Part shown: positions 56,213 through 64,000 of the stretch, one piece after another
Numbering within the stretch: the stretch's first letter is position 1
How the letters are laid out: each line of letters starts with the position of its first letter
DNA from: Methanofollis aquaemaris
GTDB lineage: Archaea; Halobacteriota; Methanomicrobia; Methanomicrobiales; Methanofollaceae
Reading direction: 5' to 3'
NCBI RefSeq assembly: GCF_017357525.1
Contig: NZ_CP036172.1
Coordinates: forward strand, 1,958,561 to 2,022,560
Length of the DNA: 64,000 nucleotides
Notes under the pieces: generated by a model
Told to the model about the DNA's origin: nothing
Seen by the model: the letters and a program-made list of their open reading frames with translations, nothing else
The model's database searches: none
Translations under genes and position numbers: made by a program

Positions 56213-57004
56213 CTACATCACCGCTACCGCCGCGTACCCGACGACGACTGGATCCCCTGTTATGTTCCCGCTTGTAGTATAGGAGAGCAGTTTTCCCTTT
56301 GTGGCACCGAAAGCCCGGGCCACAAGAACCATCGTTGCGATCGGTCCGTATCCACAGGCGCTGACATTCAAAGATCGGATCCTCCGATAAAACTCGGGGA
56401 CATCCAGCGTGTCCAGCGCCTCGATCGCCTGCAGATCTACATGCCTGGCAAGATCCTGGGGGACATAGTGCGAGAAGTCGCTTGATGCCACGACCCGCAC
56501 CTCCCGTCCGGTTTCGCGGGTGGCGCGGATGATCTGCTCTGCCAGTGACTCGGCGCTCTTCATGCTCTGGTCTCCCATCATCAGGGGAACGATCCGTGCC
56601 CGCGGGAAGCGATACTTGATGAAGGGCAGTTGAATCTCGATCGAGTGTTCGCCGGCATGGGCGCGTTCGTCCACCGGCACCCCGATCACCTCGACGAGTT
56701 CGGTGTCGGTGTCGACGATTCCGAGAGGAGTCTCCCAGGGAAGTGCCGAGGCGCAGGTCATGAATCCCTCATGGCTCGGGCCGATTACGATGAATGTCCC
56801 ATCAAAAGAGGATGAAATGGCGGCAAACGCTCGGGCCGCCACTGCCCCTGAGTAGGGGTAACCTGCGTGGGGGGAGACGATGCCAAGGGCATCGGGCATG
56901 TCGGTCTCTCCAGCATCCTGGAAGACCATCCCGAGGAACTGCTCAAGATGAGCCGGGTCACCCGGATAATACATGCCAGAGACGCTGCATCTTCTCGTCT
57001 CCAT
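56213..57004 (-). CDS. MEMO family protein (AmmeMemoRadiSam protein B)
   Basis: A 263-residue member of the MEMO family, related to extradiol dioxygenases, of uncertain function. 'VSGMYYPGDPAHLEQFL', 'IVSPHAGYPYSGAVAARAF' (metal-type His), 'AGEHSIEIQLPFIKYRFP' and 'VASSDFSHYVP' are conserved. In archaea it is often fused to or located near AMMECR1 and a radical SAM gene, but here it lies between rps2 and mvk, its usual euryarchaeal position. Confidence 0.93.
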   Translation of the reverse strand: METRRCSVSGMYYPGDPAHLEQFLGMVFQDAGETDMPDALGIVSPHAGYPYSGAVAARAFAAISSSFDGTFIVIGPSHEGFMTCASALPWETPLGIVDTDTELVEVIGVPVDERAHAGEHSIEIQLPFIKYRFPRARIVPLMMGDQSMKSAESLAEQIIRATRETGREVRVVASSDFSHYVPQDLARHVDLQAIEALDTLDVPEFYRRIRSLNVSACGYGPIATMVLVARAFGATKGKLLSYTTSGNITGDPVVVGYAAVAVM

Positions 57005-57017
57005 CCATGCCCCCTCC

Positions 57018-57629
57018 TTACAACTCGGTCTCGAAGTCCTCGGGAGCGAGAGAGGTGGAAATACCGCGGAGCCTGAACATCTCCTTGGTGAGCAGGTAGT
57101 AGATGAGTGAGAGTGCCTTTCTCCCTTTGTTGTTCGTCGGGATGACCAGGTCGAGGTTCTTGGTCATGTTGTTGGTGTCGCAGAGCCCGACAACCGGGAT
57201 CCCGTTCTGGACGGCTTCCTTGATGGCCTGGACATCGCCCATCGGGTCGGTGACCACGACGACGTCAGGTTCGATGTAGCCCCTGAAGTTCGGGTTGGTC
57301 AGAGTTCCGGGGATGTACCGGCCAATGGCCGACGTCCCACCGATGCTCTCGGCGAACTTCCGTGCCGGGTACTGGGCATACTGCCTGGAGGCCACGACCA
57401 GAACCTTCGGGGCGTCGTACTGGGAGAGGAAATTTGCTGCGGTCTTGATCCTCTCGTCGGTCGACCTGATGTCAAGAATATACAATCCATCCCCGCGCAC
57501 GCGGTAGATGAACTTCTTCATGTCCTGGCTCTTCTGCTGCGTGCCGATGTGGACGCCCGCTGCGAGGTAGTCTTCCACCGGCGCGAGGGGCTCGTCCAGC
57601 ACGATCTCCATCTCATTTGCTTCAGCCAT
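57018..57629 (-). CDS. rps2: Small-subunit ribosomal protein uS2
   Basis: 203 residues. '[20 protein letters not shown]', '[20 protein letters not shown]', '[19 protein letters not shown]' and '[20 protein letters not shown]' match archaeal uS2. It starts two bases before the eno stop, so it is closely coupled in the rpoN-rpoK-eno-rps2 order conserved in euryarchaea. Confidence 0.97.
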   Translation of the reverse strand: MAEANEMEIVLDEPLAPVEDYLAAGVHIGTQQKSQDMKKFIYRVRGDGLYILDIRSTDERIKTAANFLSQYDAPKVLVVASRQYAQYPARKFAESIGGTSAIGRYIPGTLTNPNFRGYIEPDVVVVTDPMGDVQAIKEAVQNGIPVVGLCDTNNMTKNLDLVIPTNNKGRKALSLIYYLLTKEMFRLRGISTSLAPEDFETEL

Positions 57630-57631
57630 AT

Positions 57632-58819
57632 TTAGATCAGCTCCTCAATGCGTAACAGTTCATTCAGTTTTGCTATCCGCTCGCCGCCCACAACTCCGCA
57701 CTTGAGGAAGATACACTCGAACGCGGTAGCGAGATGAGCGATGGTCTCGTCGGTTGTTTCACCTGAGCGGTGGCTCATCACCGTATCCATTCCATGGGTA
57801 TGGGCGAGGTGCACCGCTTCATAGGTATCGGTCAGTGTCCCGATCTGGTTGGGTTTGATGAGCACACAGTTGGACGCCTCGGTCTCGATGCCCCGGGTGA
57901 TCCGCTCGGTGTTGGTGACATAGAGGTCGTCACCGCAGATGAGGCACCGGTCCCCGACCAGTCCGGTGAGCTCGGCAAAGCCCTCGAAGTCTTCCTCCTG
58001 GAGAGGATCTTCGACATAGACAAGGTTGTATCGGTCGACAAGTTCGGCAATATAGGCGATCTGGTCTTCTTGTGACCGCTTTGCGTCTTTGTATGTGTAG
58101 GTCTTGCCGTCCCAGAGTTCAGAGGCCGCAACATCGACACCCATACTGATTGCAAAGTTCAGTTCGTCGGAGACCGTACCTACGGCCTCTTCGAGCAGTT
58201 CGAATGCCTCGATGTCCTGGATCCTGGGTGCCCAGGCACCTTCGTCGCCCTTGCCGCAACCCTTCCCGGCTGCGATCAGGAGTTCTTTCACTTTCTTGTG
58301 CACCGCGGCGTTGGCAAAGACTGCCTCGTCCGCGCATGATGCACCGGTCGGTACGATCAGGAACTCCTGGATGTCGGTGGCATTGGCTGCATGTGCCCCA
58401 CCACCGATGACATTGCCCAGGGGCAGGGGCGTCTTCTGGGCGAAGGCCCCGCCGAGGTACCTGAAGAGGTCGGATCCGATTGCATCTGCAGCAGCCTTTG
58501 CACAGGCCAGTGAGAGTGCAACCGCAACATTCGCACCGATGTTCGAGAAGTCTGGTGTCCCGTCGGTCTCGTGGAGAACGGCGTCGAAACCTGCCTGGTC
58601 GGCGGCATCTCTGCCGATGAGTTCTGGCAGAAGATGCTCGCGTGCCGCTGCGATCGCATCGCGTGGCGGGCGTACTTTTGCCTCCCAGGTGCCGGTCGAT
58701 GCTCCACTTGGCGCTGCAGCCCGGCCGAAACCAAATGCAGTGTAGATCTCTGCTTCGACGGTCGGGTTGCCCCGGCTGTCCTGGATTGTCCTCAGTACAA
58801 TTCTCTCAATCTCAGTCAT
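57632..58819 (-). CDS. eno: Enolase
   Basis: Interconverts 2-phosphoglycerate and phosphoenolpyruvate. 395 residues, slightly shorter than the 410-430 of most enolases. '[18 protein letters not shown]' is at the N-terminus; '[18 protein letters not shown]' and '[19 protein letters not shown]' (catalytic Lys) and '[19 protein letters not shown]' are intact. The ATG at 58819 lies just after the rpoK stop; a longer frame runs through rpoK. Confidence 0.95.
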   Translation of the reverse strand: MTEIERIVLRTIQDSRGNPTVEAEIYTAFGFGRAAAPSGASTGTWEAKVRPPRDAIAAAREHLLPELIGRDAADQAGFDAVLHETDGTPDFSNIGANVAVALSLACAKAAADAIGSDLFRYLGGAFAQKTPLPLGNVIGGGAHAANATDIQEFLIVPTGASCADEAVFANAAVHKKVKELLIAAGKGCGKGDEGAWAPRIQDIEAFELLEEAVGTVSDELNFAISMGVDVAASELWDGKTYTYKDAKRSQEDQIAYIAELVDRYNLVYVEDPLQEEDFEGFAELTGLVGDRCLICGDDLYVTNTERITRGIETEASNCVLIKPNQIGTLTDTYEAVHLAHTHGMDTVMSHRSGETTDETIAHLATAFECIFLKCGVVGGERIAKLNELLRIEELI

Positions 58820-58823
58820 CAGA

Positions 58824-58994
58824 TCACGCCTTTCTCTTGACCGTAATGGGGATCCGATCGGTCTCGAATTCTTCGATGGCGATACTGAGGGGATCGACAC
58901 TGGTGGTTTGAATCAGGACTGGGGCACCCATGGAGACCTGGAGCGCTCGTGCTCCGATGATCCGTGCTTTTTCATAGCGAGTATATGGGTCCAT
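58824..58994 (-). CDS. rpoK: DNA-directed RNA polymerase subunit K (RpoK/Rpo6)
   Basis: A 56-residue omega/RPB6 homologue that stabilises the polymerase clamp region. '[20 protein letters not shown]' is the conserved core, followed by 'GAPVLI' and the end '[11 protein letters not shown]'. It lies between tRNA-Pro and eno, in the canonical rpoN-rpoK-eno-rps2 order. Confidence 0.96.
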   Translation of the reverse strand: MDPYTRYEKARIIGARALQVSMGAPVLIQTTSVDPLSIAIEEFETDRIPITVKRKA

Positions 58995-59023
58995 TATTCA
59001 CCCTCAAAACTCATAATAGATAA

Positions 59024-59098
59024 TGGGGTCGCTGAGATTCGAACTCAGGTCACAGCGTCCCGAACGCCATAGGATAGTCCAGGCTACCCCACGACCCC
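59024..59098 (-). tRNA. tRNA-Pro (CGG)
   Basis: A 75-nt cloverleaf on the minus strand: acceptor 'ggggtcg'/'cgacccc' with discriminator A, loop 'ttcggga' (anticodon CGG) and T-arm 'gttcgaatc'. It is embedded between rpoN and rpoK within the ribosomal/polymerase cluster and begins one base after the rpoN stop. Confidence 0.94.
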
Positions 59099-59287
59099 TC
59101 ACTGATACGGGTTGATGTCCTCCACAATCTCTTTGTGCGTGAGCAGCATCCGCCTGCAACAGTACCGCTTCAAACCGAGATCGTCGAGGATCTCTTTGGG
59201 ATCCTCGCCTGCCTCCCGTCGCTGTTTGAATTCTTCCCATGCGGGAGAGATCACTTTACCGCATGTTACGCAACGTACCGGGATCAT
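59099..59287 (-). CDS. rpoN: DNA-directed RNA polymerase subunit N (RpoN/Rpo10)
   Basis: A 62-residue RPB10 homologue with a zinc site made by 'PVRCVTCGK' and '[10 protein letters not shown]'. It scaffolds subunits D and L during polymerase assembly. The ATG at 59287 gives the standard N-terminus '[13 protein letters not shown]'. It is followed immediately by tRNA-Pro. Confidence 0.97.
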   Translation of the reverse strand: MIPVRCVTCGKVISPAWEEFKQRREAGEDPKEILDDLGLKRYCCRRMLLTHKEIVEDINPYQ

Positions 59288-59318
59288 ATCTCGATTACCT
59301 CCATCTCCTTTGTCCAGC

Positions 59319-59720
59319 TTAACGATAAGACTTTTGGAACTTTGCCCGTGCGCCTGGGCCGTGTGGCTTCTTCGCTTCCTTCTGGCGTGAATCGTTGACC
59401 AGGAGGGTGCGGTCATAGGTGACGAAGATGTCTTTGATCTTCGGGTCGTTGTGCCACTTGACGATGCCACGGGCGAGTGCGGTCCTGACCGCTTCGGCCT
59501 GGCCCATGAACCCGCCGCCGTTGACCTCGATCGTCACGTCGACACCCTCGATTGCGTTCGGTGCGAGGAAGAGGGGCTCTGAGATCTTCATGCGGGCCAG
59601 TTCGCTCCCATAGATCTCGAGGGGCACGGCGTTGATCCGGACCCGGCCCTTCCCTTCCTTGAGGGTTGCTCGTGCGATCGCAGTCTTCCTTTTTCCACTC
59701 GTGTTAATGACCTTTGTCAT
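59319..59720 (-). CDS. rps9: Small-subunit ribosomal protein uS9
   Basis: 133 residues; '[19 protein letters not shown]', '[20 protein letters not shown]' and the tail '[17 protein letters not shown]', which reaches the decoding centre. It lies between rpl13 and rpoN. Confidence 0.97.
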   Translation of the reverse strand: MTKVINTSGKRKTAIARATLKEGKGRVRINAVPLEIYGSELARMKISEPLFLAPNAIEGVDVTIEVNGGGFMGQAEAVRTALARGIVKWHNDPKIKDIFVTYDRTLLVNDSRQKEAKKPHGPGARAKFQKSYR

Positions 59721-59732
59721 CTCTCAATCACC

Positions 59733-60155
59733 TCAGAACTTGGAACCAAGGATTCTGCTGATCTCGCCGAGCGTGATATACTTCGGGTTGTTCAGCCGCT
59801 CGATCCCTGCGGTTTCGATGGTCTCGAATTCCTTGCCCTGGAACTGTGCCGGAACGCCGGTGTAGACCATGACCTTTTTCAGGGCCTCAGCGCCGCGCTG
59901 CCGCTTGTACGGGAGCATGCCGCGAATGGTCCGCTTCATAATGAGATCGGGACGCCGCGGGAAGAACGGGCCGCCTTCGACTGAGCCGCGCTTGTGCTTC
60001 TGCTCGTAGTTGGCCAGCACCATGGCGCGCTTGCCTGAGACGATCGCCTTCTCGGCATTTACGATCACGAACTCTTCGCCCTGAAGTGAGCGTTTTGCGA
60101 CGTTGCTTGCAAGCCGTCCGAGCAGGTTTCCGTCTGCGTCGATAATCGTCACCAT
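59733..60155 (-). CDS. rpl13: Large-subunit ribosomal protein uL13
   Basis: 140 residues with the ATG at 60155, which has 'gaggtga' seven bases upstream; a GTG at 60164 would add three residues. '[19 protein letters not shown]', '[20 protein letters not shown]' and '[20 protein letters not shown]' are diagnostic. The ribosome-binding site lies inside the end of rpl18e. Confidence 0.96.
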   Translation of the reverse strand: MVTIIDADGNLLGRLASNVAKRSLQGEEFVIVNAEKAIVSGKRAMVLANYEQKHKRGSVEGGPFFPRRPDLIMKRTIRGMLPYKRQRGAEALKKVMVYTGVPAQFQGKEFETIETAGIERLNNPKYITLGEISRILGSKF

Positions 60156-60160
60156 TGATC

Positions 60161-60529
60161 TCACCTCAGAATCCTCACGCCAGAGCCCTTCGGGTTTGTC
60201 TGGACCAGTTCTTCAATGGTCATGCAGCTGCCCTCGAGGCCGTTGATCTTGCTGATCGCGGACTCGGAGAAGTTCAGTGCCGCCACCGATACTTTCTGGT
60301 TAAGCACGCCGCTCCCGAGCACTTTGCCCGGCACCAGGATTGTCTCGCCGTCCTGGGCGTACCGATTGATCTTTCCGATGTTCACCTCAGCGTAGTTTCT
60401 GCTGGGTGATTCCAGATTTTGTGCGATGGCCCGCCAGACCTTCGCATCGTTCTCGCGCGCCGTGTCTTTGAGCGTCGCGATGAGGTGCGTAAGGCGCGGG
60501 TTCGTCTTCTGGTTCGTCGTCTTTGCCAT
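60161..60529 (-). CDS. rpl18e: Large-subunit ribosomal protein eL18
   Basis: 122 residues; '[20 protein letters not shown]', '[20 protein letters not shown]' and '[20 protein letters not shown]' match archaeal L18e. The start abuts the rpoD stop. Confidence 0.97.
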   Translation of the reverse strand: MAKTTNQKTNPRLTHLIATLKDTARENDAKVWRAIAQNLESPSRNYAEVNIGKINRYAQDGETILVPGKVLGSGVLNQKVSVAALNFSESAISKINGLEGSCMTIEELVQTNPKGSGVRILR

Positions 60530-61354
60530 CTAATTCACTCCGGCTATCTCACTCAATGTATCTGAGAGATCCGTCGACTGTTTCCTGATGAATTCCAGTC
60601 CCTTTTCGATTATTGTTAAAACAGGTATGGACCCGTCGCTTTCCACGACAAAGATGAACCGTGAGCTGTCTGCGGAGACCGTGATTGCGGGCTCTTCGCC
60701 GATGCCGGTGGTCATGCAGGCCTTCTCGCAGAGTCTACAGATTGAGCACTCTTCAAGTTTGCCTTCGACCACACCCATTGTCTTGCCCTTCAGTTCGAGC
60801 ACGCCGCGCGGGCACTCGTCAATGCACATGCCACAACCGTCGCAGTTCTCAGAGACGGTGATGACGGGGTACTCTTTGTACCCGCAGGCATTGGTCGGTT
60901 GCCACTTGGCGTGGTTCTTCCCTATGCCAAGGACGGCACGGGCCTCAAGGACGACCTTCTGCCCCTCGAAGAGTTTGACGATGGGGATGTCATCATGGAC
61001 CAGTTTGGTATCCGGGTCGGTTGAGATGAGGTCGCTTGAGAGGACGGTTCTGGGGCCTTCGACACTCATGGTGAAAGACACCATACAGAGCGGACACCCT
61101 TCGCCGCCGCATGAACATTCGCTCTGAAGAACGAAACGGGACAGGTCAGTCTTTATCGGGATCAATCCGAGTCTGTGTGCCAGAATCTCATCGAAGAGTA
61201 CGCTGGAGTTGTCATAGGTTCTGACATCTTCGATGGCGAGCGTCGGCACCTCGCCGATCATGGCGCGGCGCATGGCATTGGCGAACGCTGGGGTGGCGTC
61301 GCTCAACACGAAGCGAGCGGCGTCATCATCAATTCTGGCAAATTCGATCTGCAT
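60530..61354 (-). CDS. rpoD: DNA-directed RNA polymerase subunit D (Rpo3) with two Fe-S motifs
   Basis: 274 residues. It forms the assembly platform with subunits L, N and P. The alpha-like N-terminus contains 'NAMRRAMIGEVPTLAIEDV'; 'CSCGGEGCPLC' near residue 84 could be a zinc loop. An inserted ferredoxin-like domain carries 'CDGCGMCIDECPRG' and 'CSICRLCEKAC', enough for two [4Fe-4S] clusters, as in several methanogens. The gene overlaps rps11 by one base. Confidence 0.96.
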   Translation of the reverse strand: MQIEFARIDDDAARFVLSDATPAFANAMRRAMIGEVPTLAIEDVRTYDNSSVLFDEILAHRLGLIPIKTDLSRFVLQSECSCGGEGCPLCMVSFTMSVEGPRTVLSSDLISTDPDTKLVHDDIPIVKLFEGQKVVLEARAVLGIGKNHAKWQPTNACGYKEYPVITVSENCDGCGMCIDECPRGVLELKGKTMGVVEGKLEECSICRLCEKACMTTGIGEEPAITVSADSSRFIFVVESDGSIPVLTIIEKGLEFIRKQSTDLSDTLSEIAGVN

Positions 61355-61749
61355 CAGACTCTCCTTCCGCGTCTCCCACCCTTTTGACGGATCGAATCAT
61401 GCGGGACCGGGGTTACATCCTCGATCTTGCCGATACGCATGCCTGCACGGGCAAGTGCTCTGATGGCTGCCTGGGCGCCCGGACCGGGGCTGCGCTGCTT
61501 GCCCTGGCCGGGGGCGCGGACCTTCACGTGGAGTCCGATGATGCCCTTCTCCTTCATGGTGTTGGCGACGTTGTTGGCCATCTGCATCGCAGCATAGGGA
61601 GAACTCTCGTTGCGGTCCTGCTTGACGACCATCCCGCCGCTGCTCTTGGTGATAGTCTCCGCGCCGGAGAGGTCGGTGACGGTTATGATGGTGTTGTTGA
61701 ACGAGGCGAAGATGTGTGCGACGCCCCATTTTTCCTTCTCGTTTGCCAT
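61354..61749 (-). CDS. rps11: Small-subunit ribosomal protein uS11
   Basis: 131 residues; '[20 protein letters not shown]', '[20 protein letters not shown]' and '[20 protein letters not shown]' are conserved. Coupled to rps4 and rpoD. Confidence 0.97.
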   Translation of the reverse strand: MANEKEKWGVAHIFASFNNTIITVTDLSGAETITKSSGGMVVKQDRNESSPYAAMQMANNVANTMKEKGIIGLHVKVRAPGQGKQRSPGPGAQAAIRALARAGMRIGKIEDVTPVPHDSIRQKGGRRGRRV

Positions 61750-61751
61750 GA

Positions 61752-62291
61752 TTACCTCCCGCTGATCCTGGTGCGCTCAGCGTGCGACTCGGTGGCGAGC
61801 GGAGAGTGCCCGTAATATTCGATCTGGCTTTCCTGATCTCTGGGGACCATGTAGCCGGGGATGGTGACCTTGCGGTTGCCGATGGCGATGTGGCCATGGG
61901 TGATGAACTGGCGGGCCTGTTTGGGTGAGCGGGCGAGTCCCTTCCGGTAGACGACGGTCTGAAGTCTGCGCTCGAGTTCCTGCTCGGTCTTCAGGGCGAG
62001 GACATCGTCGATGTCAGCCTCTCCACCGACCAGGCCGTAGCGCTCAAGGCGGTTGAGGAGCTGCTGCTTCTTGGCTTCCGACTGTGTGGTGTCGGTGCCC
62101 GCAGATTCGAGGGCGAGGATTTCACGGGTGGCCTTACGGTACTTGCGCAGGGCGCTCTGGGCCTTCCAGAGTTCCTTCTTGTTCCTCAGGCCGTACTCAA
62201 TAACGAGTTTAACTTCCTCCTCGATGCGGCTCTTCTCGAACCGGCGCTTCGGGGTGGAGTAAGTTTTATGATTCTTGCCTGGATATCCCAT
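61752..62291 (-). CDS. rps4: Small-subunit ribosomal protein uS4
   Basis: 179 residues; '[20 protein letters not shown]' and the S4 RNA-binding domain '[20 protein letters not shown]' with '[18 protein letters not shown]'. Second gene of the rps13-rps4-rps11-rpoD operon. Confidence 0.97.
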   Translation of the reverse strand: MGYPGKNHKTYSTPKRRFEKSRIEEEVKLVIEYGLRNKKELWKAQSALRKYRKATREILALESAGTDTTQSEAKKQQLLNRLERYGLVGGEADIDDVLALKTEQELERRLQTVVYRKGLARSPKQARQFITHGHIAIGNRKVTIPGYMVPRDQESQIEYYGHSPLATESHAERTRISGR

Positions 62292-62307
62292 ATTTCTGTC
62301 TCCTCAA

Positions 62308-62760
62308 TCAGGCCTTCTTTCTGCTCACACCCACGGTCGTGCCGGTCCTGCCGGTGGACTTGGTGCGCTGGCCGCGAACCTTCTGGCCGGTCTCGTGGCG
62401 GATCCCGCGGTAGCTGCGGATCTTGCGCATGGTGTTGATGTCCTCTTCGAGGGTGAGCCCGACCTCGCTGGCCATGAGGTGTCTGGGCTTGCCTGAAAGG
62501 ATATCAATGGGACGGTTCAGCATCCAGGTAGGAACGCTTGACGTGTAGTTGTCAACAGCGGTACGGATCCGGTCGATCTCGTCATCAGCCATCTTCCCGA
62601 GGATCGCGCGTGGGTTGATCTCGGCCTGCTGCGTGATGATCTTTGCAGCATGCCGCCCGATCCCTTTGATCCCGGTCAGGGCGATGAGCGCCATTTTCGT
62701 GCCGTCCAGGTCGGTGTCTCTGACCCGGACGAAGTACTTGATTTCTTCTTCTTGATCCAT
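62308..62760 (-). CDS. rps13: Small-subunit ribosomal protein uS13
   Basis: 150 residues; '[20 protein letters not shown]', '[20 protein letters not shown]' and '[20 protein letters not shown]' are typical, including the GxRHxxGxxVRGQRT motif. First protein gene of the cluster, 28 bases after tRNA-Ser. Confidence 0.97.
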   Translation of the reverse strand: MDQEEEIKYFVRVRDTDLDGTKMALIALTGIKGIGRHAAKIITQQAEINPRAILGKMADDEIDRIRTAVDNYTSSVPTWMLNRPIDILSGKPRHLMASEVGLTLEEDINTMRKIRSYRGIRHETGQKVRGQRTKSTGRTGTTVGVSRKKA

Positions 62761-62788
62761 CTGATCGCCTCGTCAGATCTGGTCAAAG

Positions 62789-62873
62789 CGCTGAGGGAGG
62801 GATTTGAACCCTCGAGTCCCAGGGGGACACAGGTTTAGCAAACCTGCGCCATACCAGGCTTGGCTACCTCAAC
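62789..62873 (-). tRNA. tRNA-Ser (GCT)
   Basis: An 85-nt tRNA with a long variable arm on the minus strand: acceptor 'gttgagg'/'cctcagc' with discriminator G, anticodon stem 'caggt'/'acctg' with loop 'ttgctaa' (anticodon GCT), T-arm 'ggttcaaatcc'. The variable stem and G73 fit serine identity. A tRNA-Ser preceding the rps13 operon is a common euryarchaeal arrangement. Confidence 0.95.
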
Positions 62874-62970
62874 ATTTGAATTGCGCATCTGTGGACACTC
62901 GCAACGCACTTGCGCTGCTCCATGAATGATGTTCAGTAGTATTCGTTCGAATTCTTAATAATGGTTGTGG

Positions 62971-63945
62971 TTAGGTCCGACCGGGGCGAGCCCGTTCGAG
63001 CCCGCTCCCGAGAAGGGCTGAAGTGACGATCGGGAGAGCGATGGTGGCGTCGCAGAAACATTGAACACTTCTGGTCTCCGGCGATTCTTTCCCCCATGAG
63101 ATCGCCTCCTCGAAGGTACACCCTGACAGTCCGCCCCAGTGGGGGGCGTCGGAGGTATACTGGACTGCGTAGGCATGGCCGCCAAGTTCGTGCCCGTGCA
63201 TCGAGGCGATCACCTGGGTCTGCTGGATGAAGTTTTTCGGGACGCCACCGCCAACATAGACGACCCCGGTCTTTTGAGCGCCTTCGACGATCCCGGTCAG
63301 TTCGTCGGCATCGGCGATCTGGTCGATCGCAACTTCCGCGCCCCGCCGGCGCGCGACGGTGAGGGCGATGCCGAGCGATGAGTCGCAGAGGGCCGGGACA
63401 AAGATCGGGATCCCGGCCTGTACGGCGGCTGCGGTGAACGACCGACCGTTCGGTGCGAGATCGGTGATATGTCCGACGAGCCGGCGGATGAAGTCTGCTG
63501 AGGAGGCGTGGTACGGGGCGAGGCTCTCGGCGAAGGAGGCAACCCGGTAGTCTACACTTCTGAATTCATTCTCGTACGCAAAGACATCGTAGATCCGGTC
63601 GATACCCTGTTCATACAGTGCTGCGTCATCGACACAATGGTGGCCCAGGTAGTGATTGATGCTGAGGTGTTCGGCGATATCGTGAAAGATATTCGCGCCG
63701 GTTGAGACAATGGCGTCGACGTATCGATGAGCGATCAGTTCGATGAGGCACTCTTGCATCCCGGCGGGGACCATGGCCCCTGAAAGCCCGAGGATGATGG
63801 TGCAGTCGGGATCCTGGATCATCTCTGACCAGACCCTGACTGATTCTCCCAGTTTTCTGCCCTGGAACCCGGTCATGCTCATGGCGTGTACGAGTGATGG
63901 AACGTCGCTGTTTGGGCGGACCGGTCGGCGTGGGTTGAGTTCCAT
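62971..63945 (-). CDS. dys: Deoxyhypusine synthase
   Basis: Transfers an aminobutyl group from spermidine to a lysine of initiation factor aIF5A, using NAD. 324 residues. 'GLSGAMVPAGMQECLIELIA' and 'DAIVSTGANIFHDIAEHL' bind NAD; 'GGVPKNFIQQTQVIASMHG' and 'LSGCTFEEAISWGKES' include the catalytic lysine (Ser-Trp-Gly-Lys). The ATG at 63945 has 'caggagaag' just upstream. It stands between the window edge and tRNA-Ser; the last 55 bases of the window hold only its promoter region. Confidence 0.95.
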   Translation of the reverse strand: MELNPRRPVRPNSDVPSLVHAMSMTGFQGRKLGESVRVWSEMIQDPDCTIILGLSGAMVPAGMQECLIELIAHRYVDAIVSTGANIFHDIAEHLSINHYLGHHCVDDAALYEQGIDRIYDVFAYENEFRSVDYRVASFAESLAPYHASSADFIRRLVGHITDLAPNGRSFTAAAVQAGIPIFVPALCDSSLGIALTVARRRGAEVAIDQIADADELTGIVEGAQKTGVVYVGGGVPKNFIQQTQVIASMHGHELGGHAYAVQYTSDAPHWGGLSGCTFEEAISWGKESPETRSVQCFCDATIALPIVTSALLGSGLERARPGRT

Positions 63946-64000
63946 GGCTCTTCTCCTGGAATATACTCGTATGAAGATAAGAAGAACGCATTGATCTGTT

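Overview
The window is a 64 kb chromosomal segment from a methanogenic euryarchaeon, most likely of the order Methanomicrobiales and possibly Methanofollis- or Methanoculleus-like. The evidence is an archaeal 16S-tRNA(Ala)-23S-tRNA(Cys)-5S operon with bulge-helix-bulge processing stems, archaeal TATA promoters, archaeal-type PEP carboxylase, MfnA, coenzyme F420 genes (cofG, cofC, cofE), mevalonate-pathway genes, Dph2, deoxyhypusine synthase, and archaeal RNA polymerase and ribosomal clusters. Coding DNA is GC-rich, and many long antisense frames are only shadows. The genus is a guess made without any database search.

Layout. 1-13.9 kb: an edge-truncated unknown gene, an MBL-fold hydrolase with a DNA ligase, NreA (PCNA-binding repair protein) with a DUF2117-like protein, a YgiQ-type radical SAM protein, a three-gene ECF transporter operon, and membrane or secreted proteins. 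13.9-15.7 kb: an accessory patch next to tRNA-Val. It holds the remains of a PEGA / calcium-repeat surface protein whose C-terminal segment looks like a toxin domain, an intact 202-aa gene in the position of an immunity gene, and a second decayed toxin module. 15.8-25.2 kb: serA, ppsA, mfnA, hpt, dph2, a METTL5-like methyltransferase, an MFS transporter and a ferredoxin-thioredoxin reductase. 25.5-32.5 kb: purQ-purS-purC-cofG, then cofC convergent on cofE-folP-folD-glyA. 33.3-38.5 kb: a coiled-coil protein, smc, scpA and scpB. 38.5-44.7 kb: six tandem promoter elements and the rRNA operon, followed by a second 5S gene with its own TATA box. 44.8-49.4 kb: ppcA, repeat-rich intergenic DNA and two surface proteins. 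49.5-64 kb: one long minus-strand supercluster (rps13-rps4-rps11-rpoD-rpl18e-rpl13-rps9-rpoN-rpoK-eno-rps2-memo-mvk-ipk-fni-rnj-idsA-gltX) interrupted by tRNA-Pro and headed by tRNA-Ser and dys.

How the genes work together. The supercluster links transcription, translation and isoprenoid (archaeal lipid) synthesis. The cof genes supply the F420 used in methanogenesis. ppsA, eno, ppcA and serA lie around phosphoenolpyruvate and serine metabolism. glyA and folD handle one-carbon units for purine synthesis, next to the pur genes. smc-scpA-scpB is a complete condensin.

The most unusual content is non-standard: (1) the decayed polymorphic-toxin-like cassette array with a possible immunity gene; (2) a dispersed intergenic element made of two inverted GC-rich hairpin arms plus a tail, in about eight complete or decayed copies; (3) a 52-nt, near-identical piece of 23S rRNA upstream of the smc locus; (4) a duplicated, independently promoted 5S gene; (5) a 68-bp duplication inside the rRNA promoter array; and (6) a 22-bp perfect palindrome directly after scpB. 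No CRISPR array, transposase or integrase was seen.
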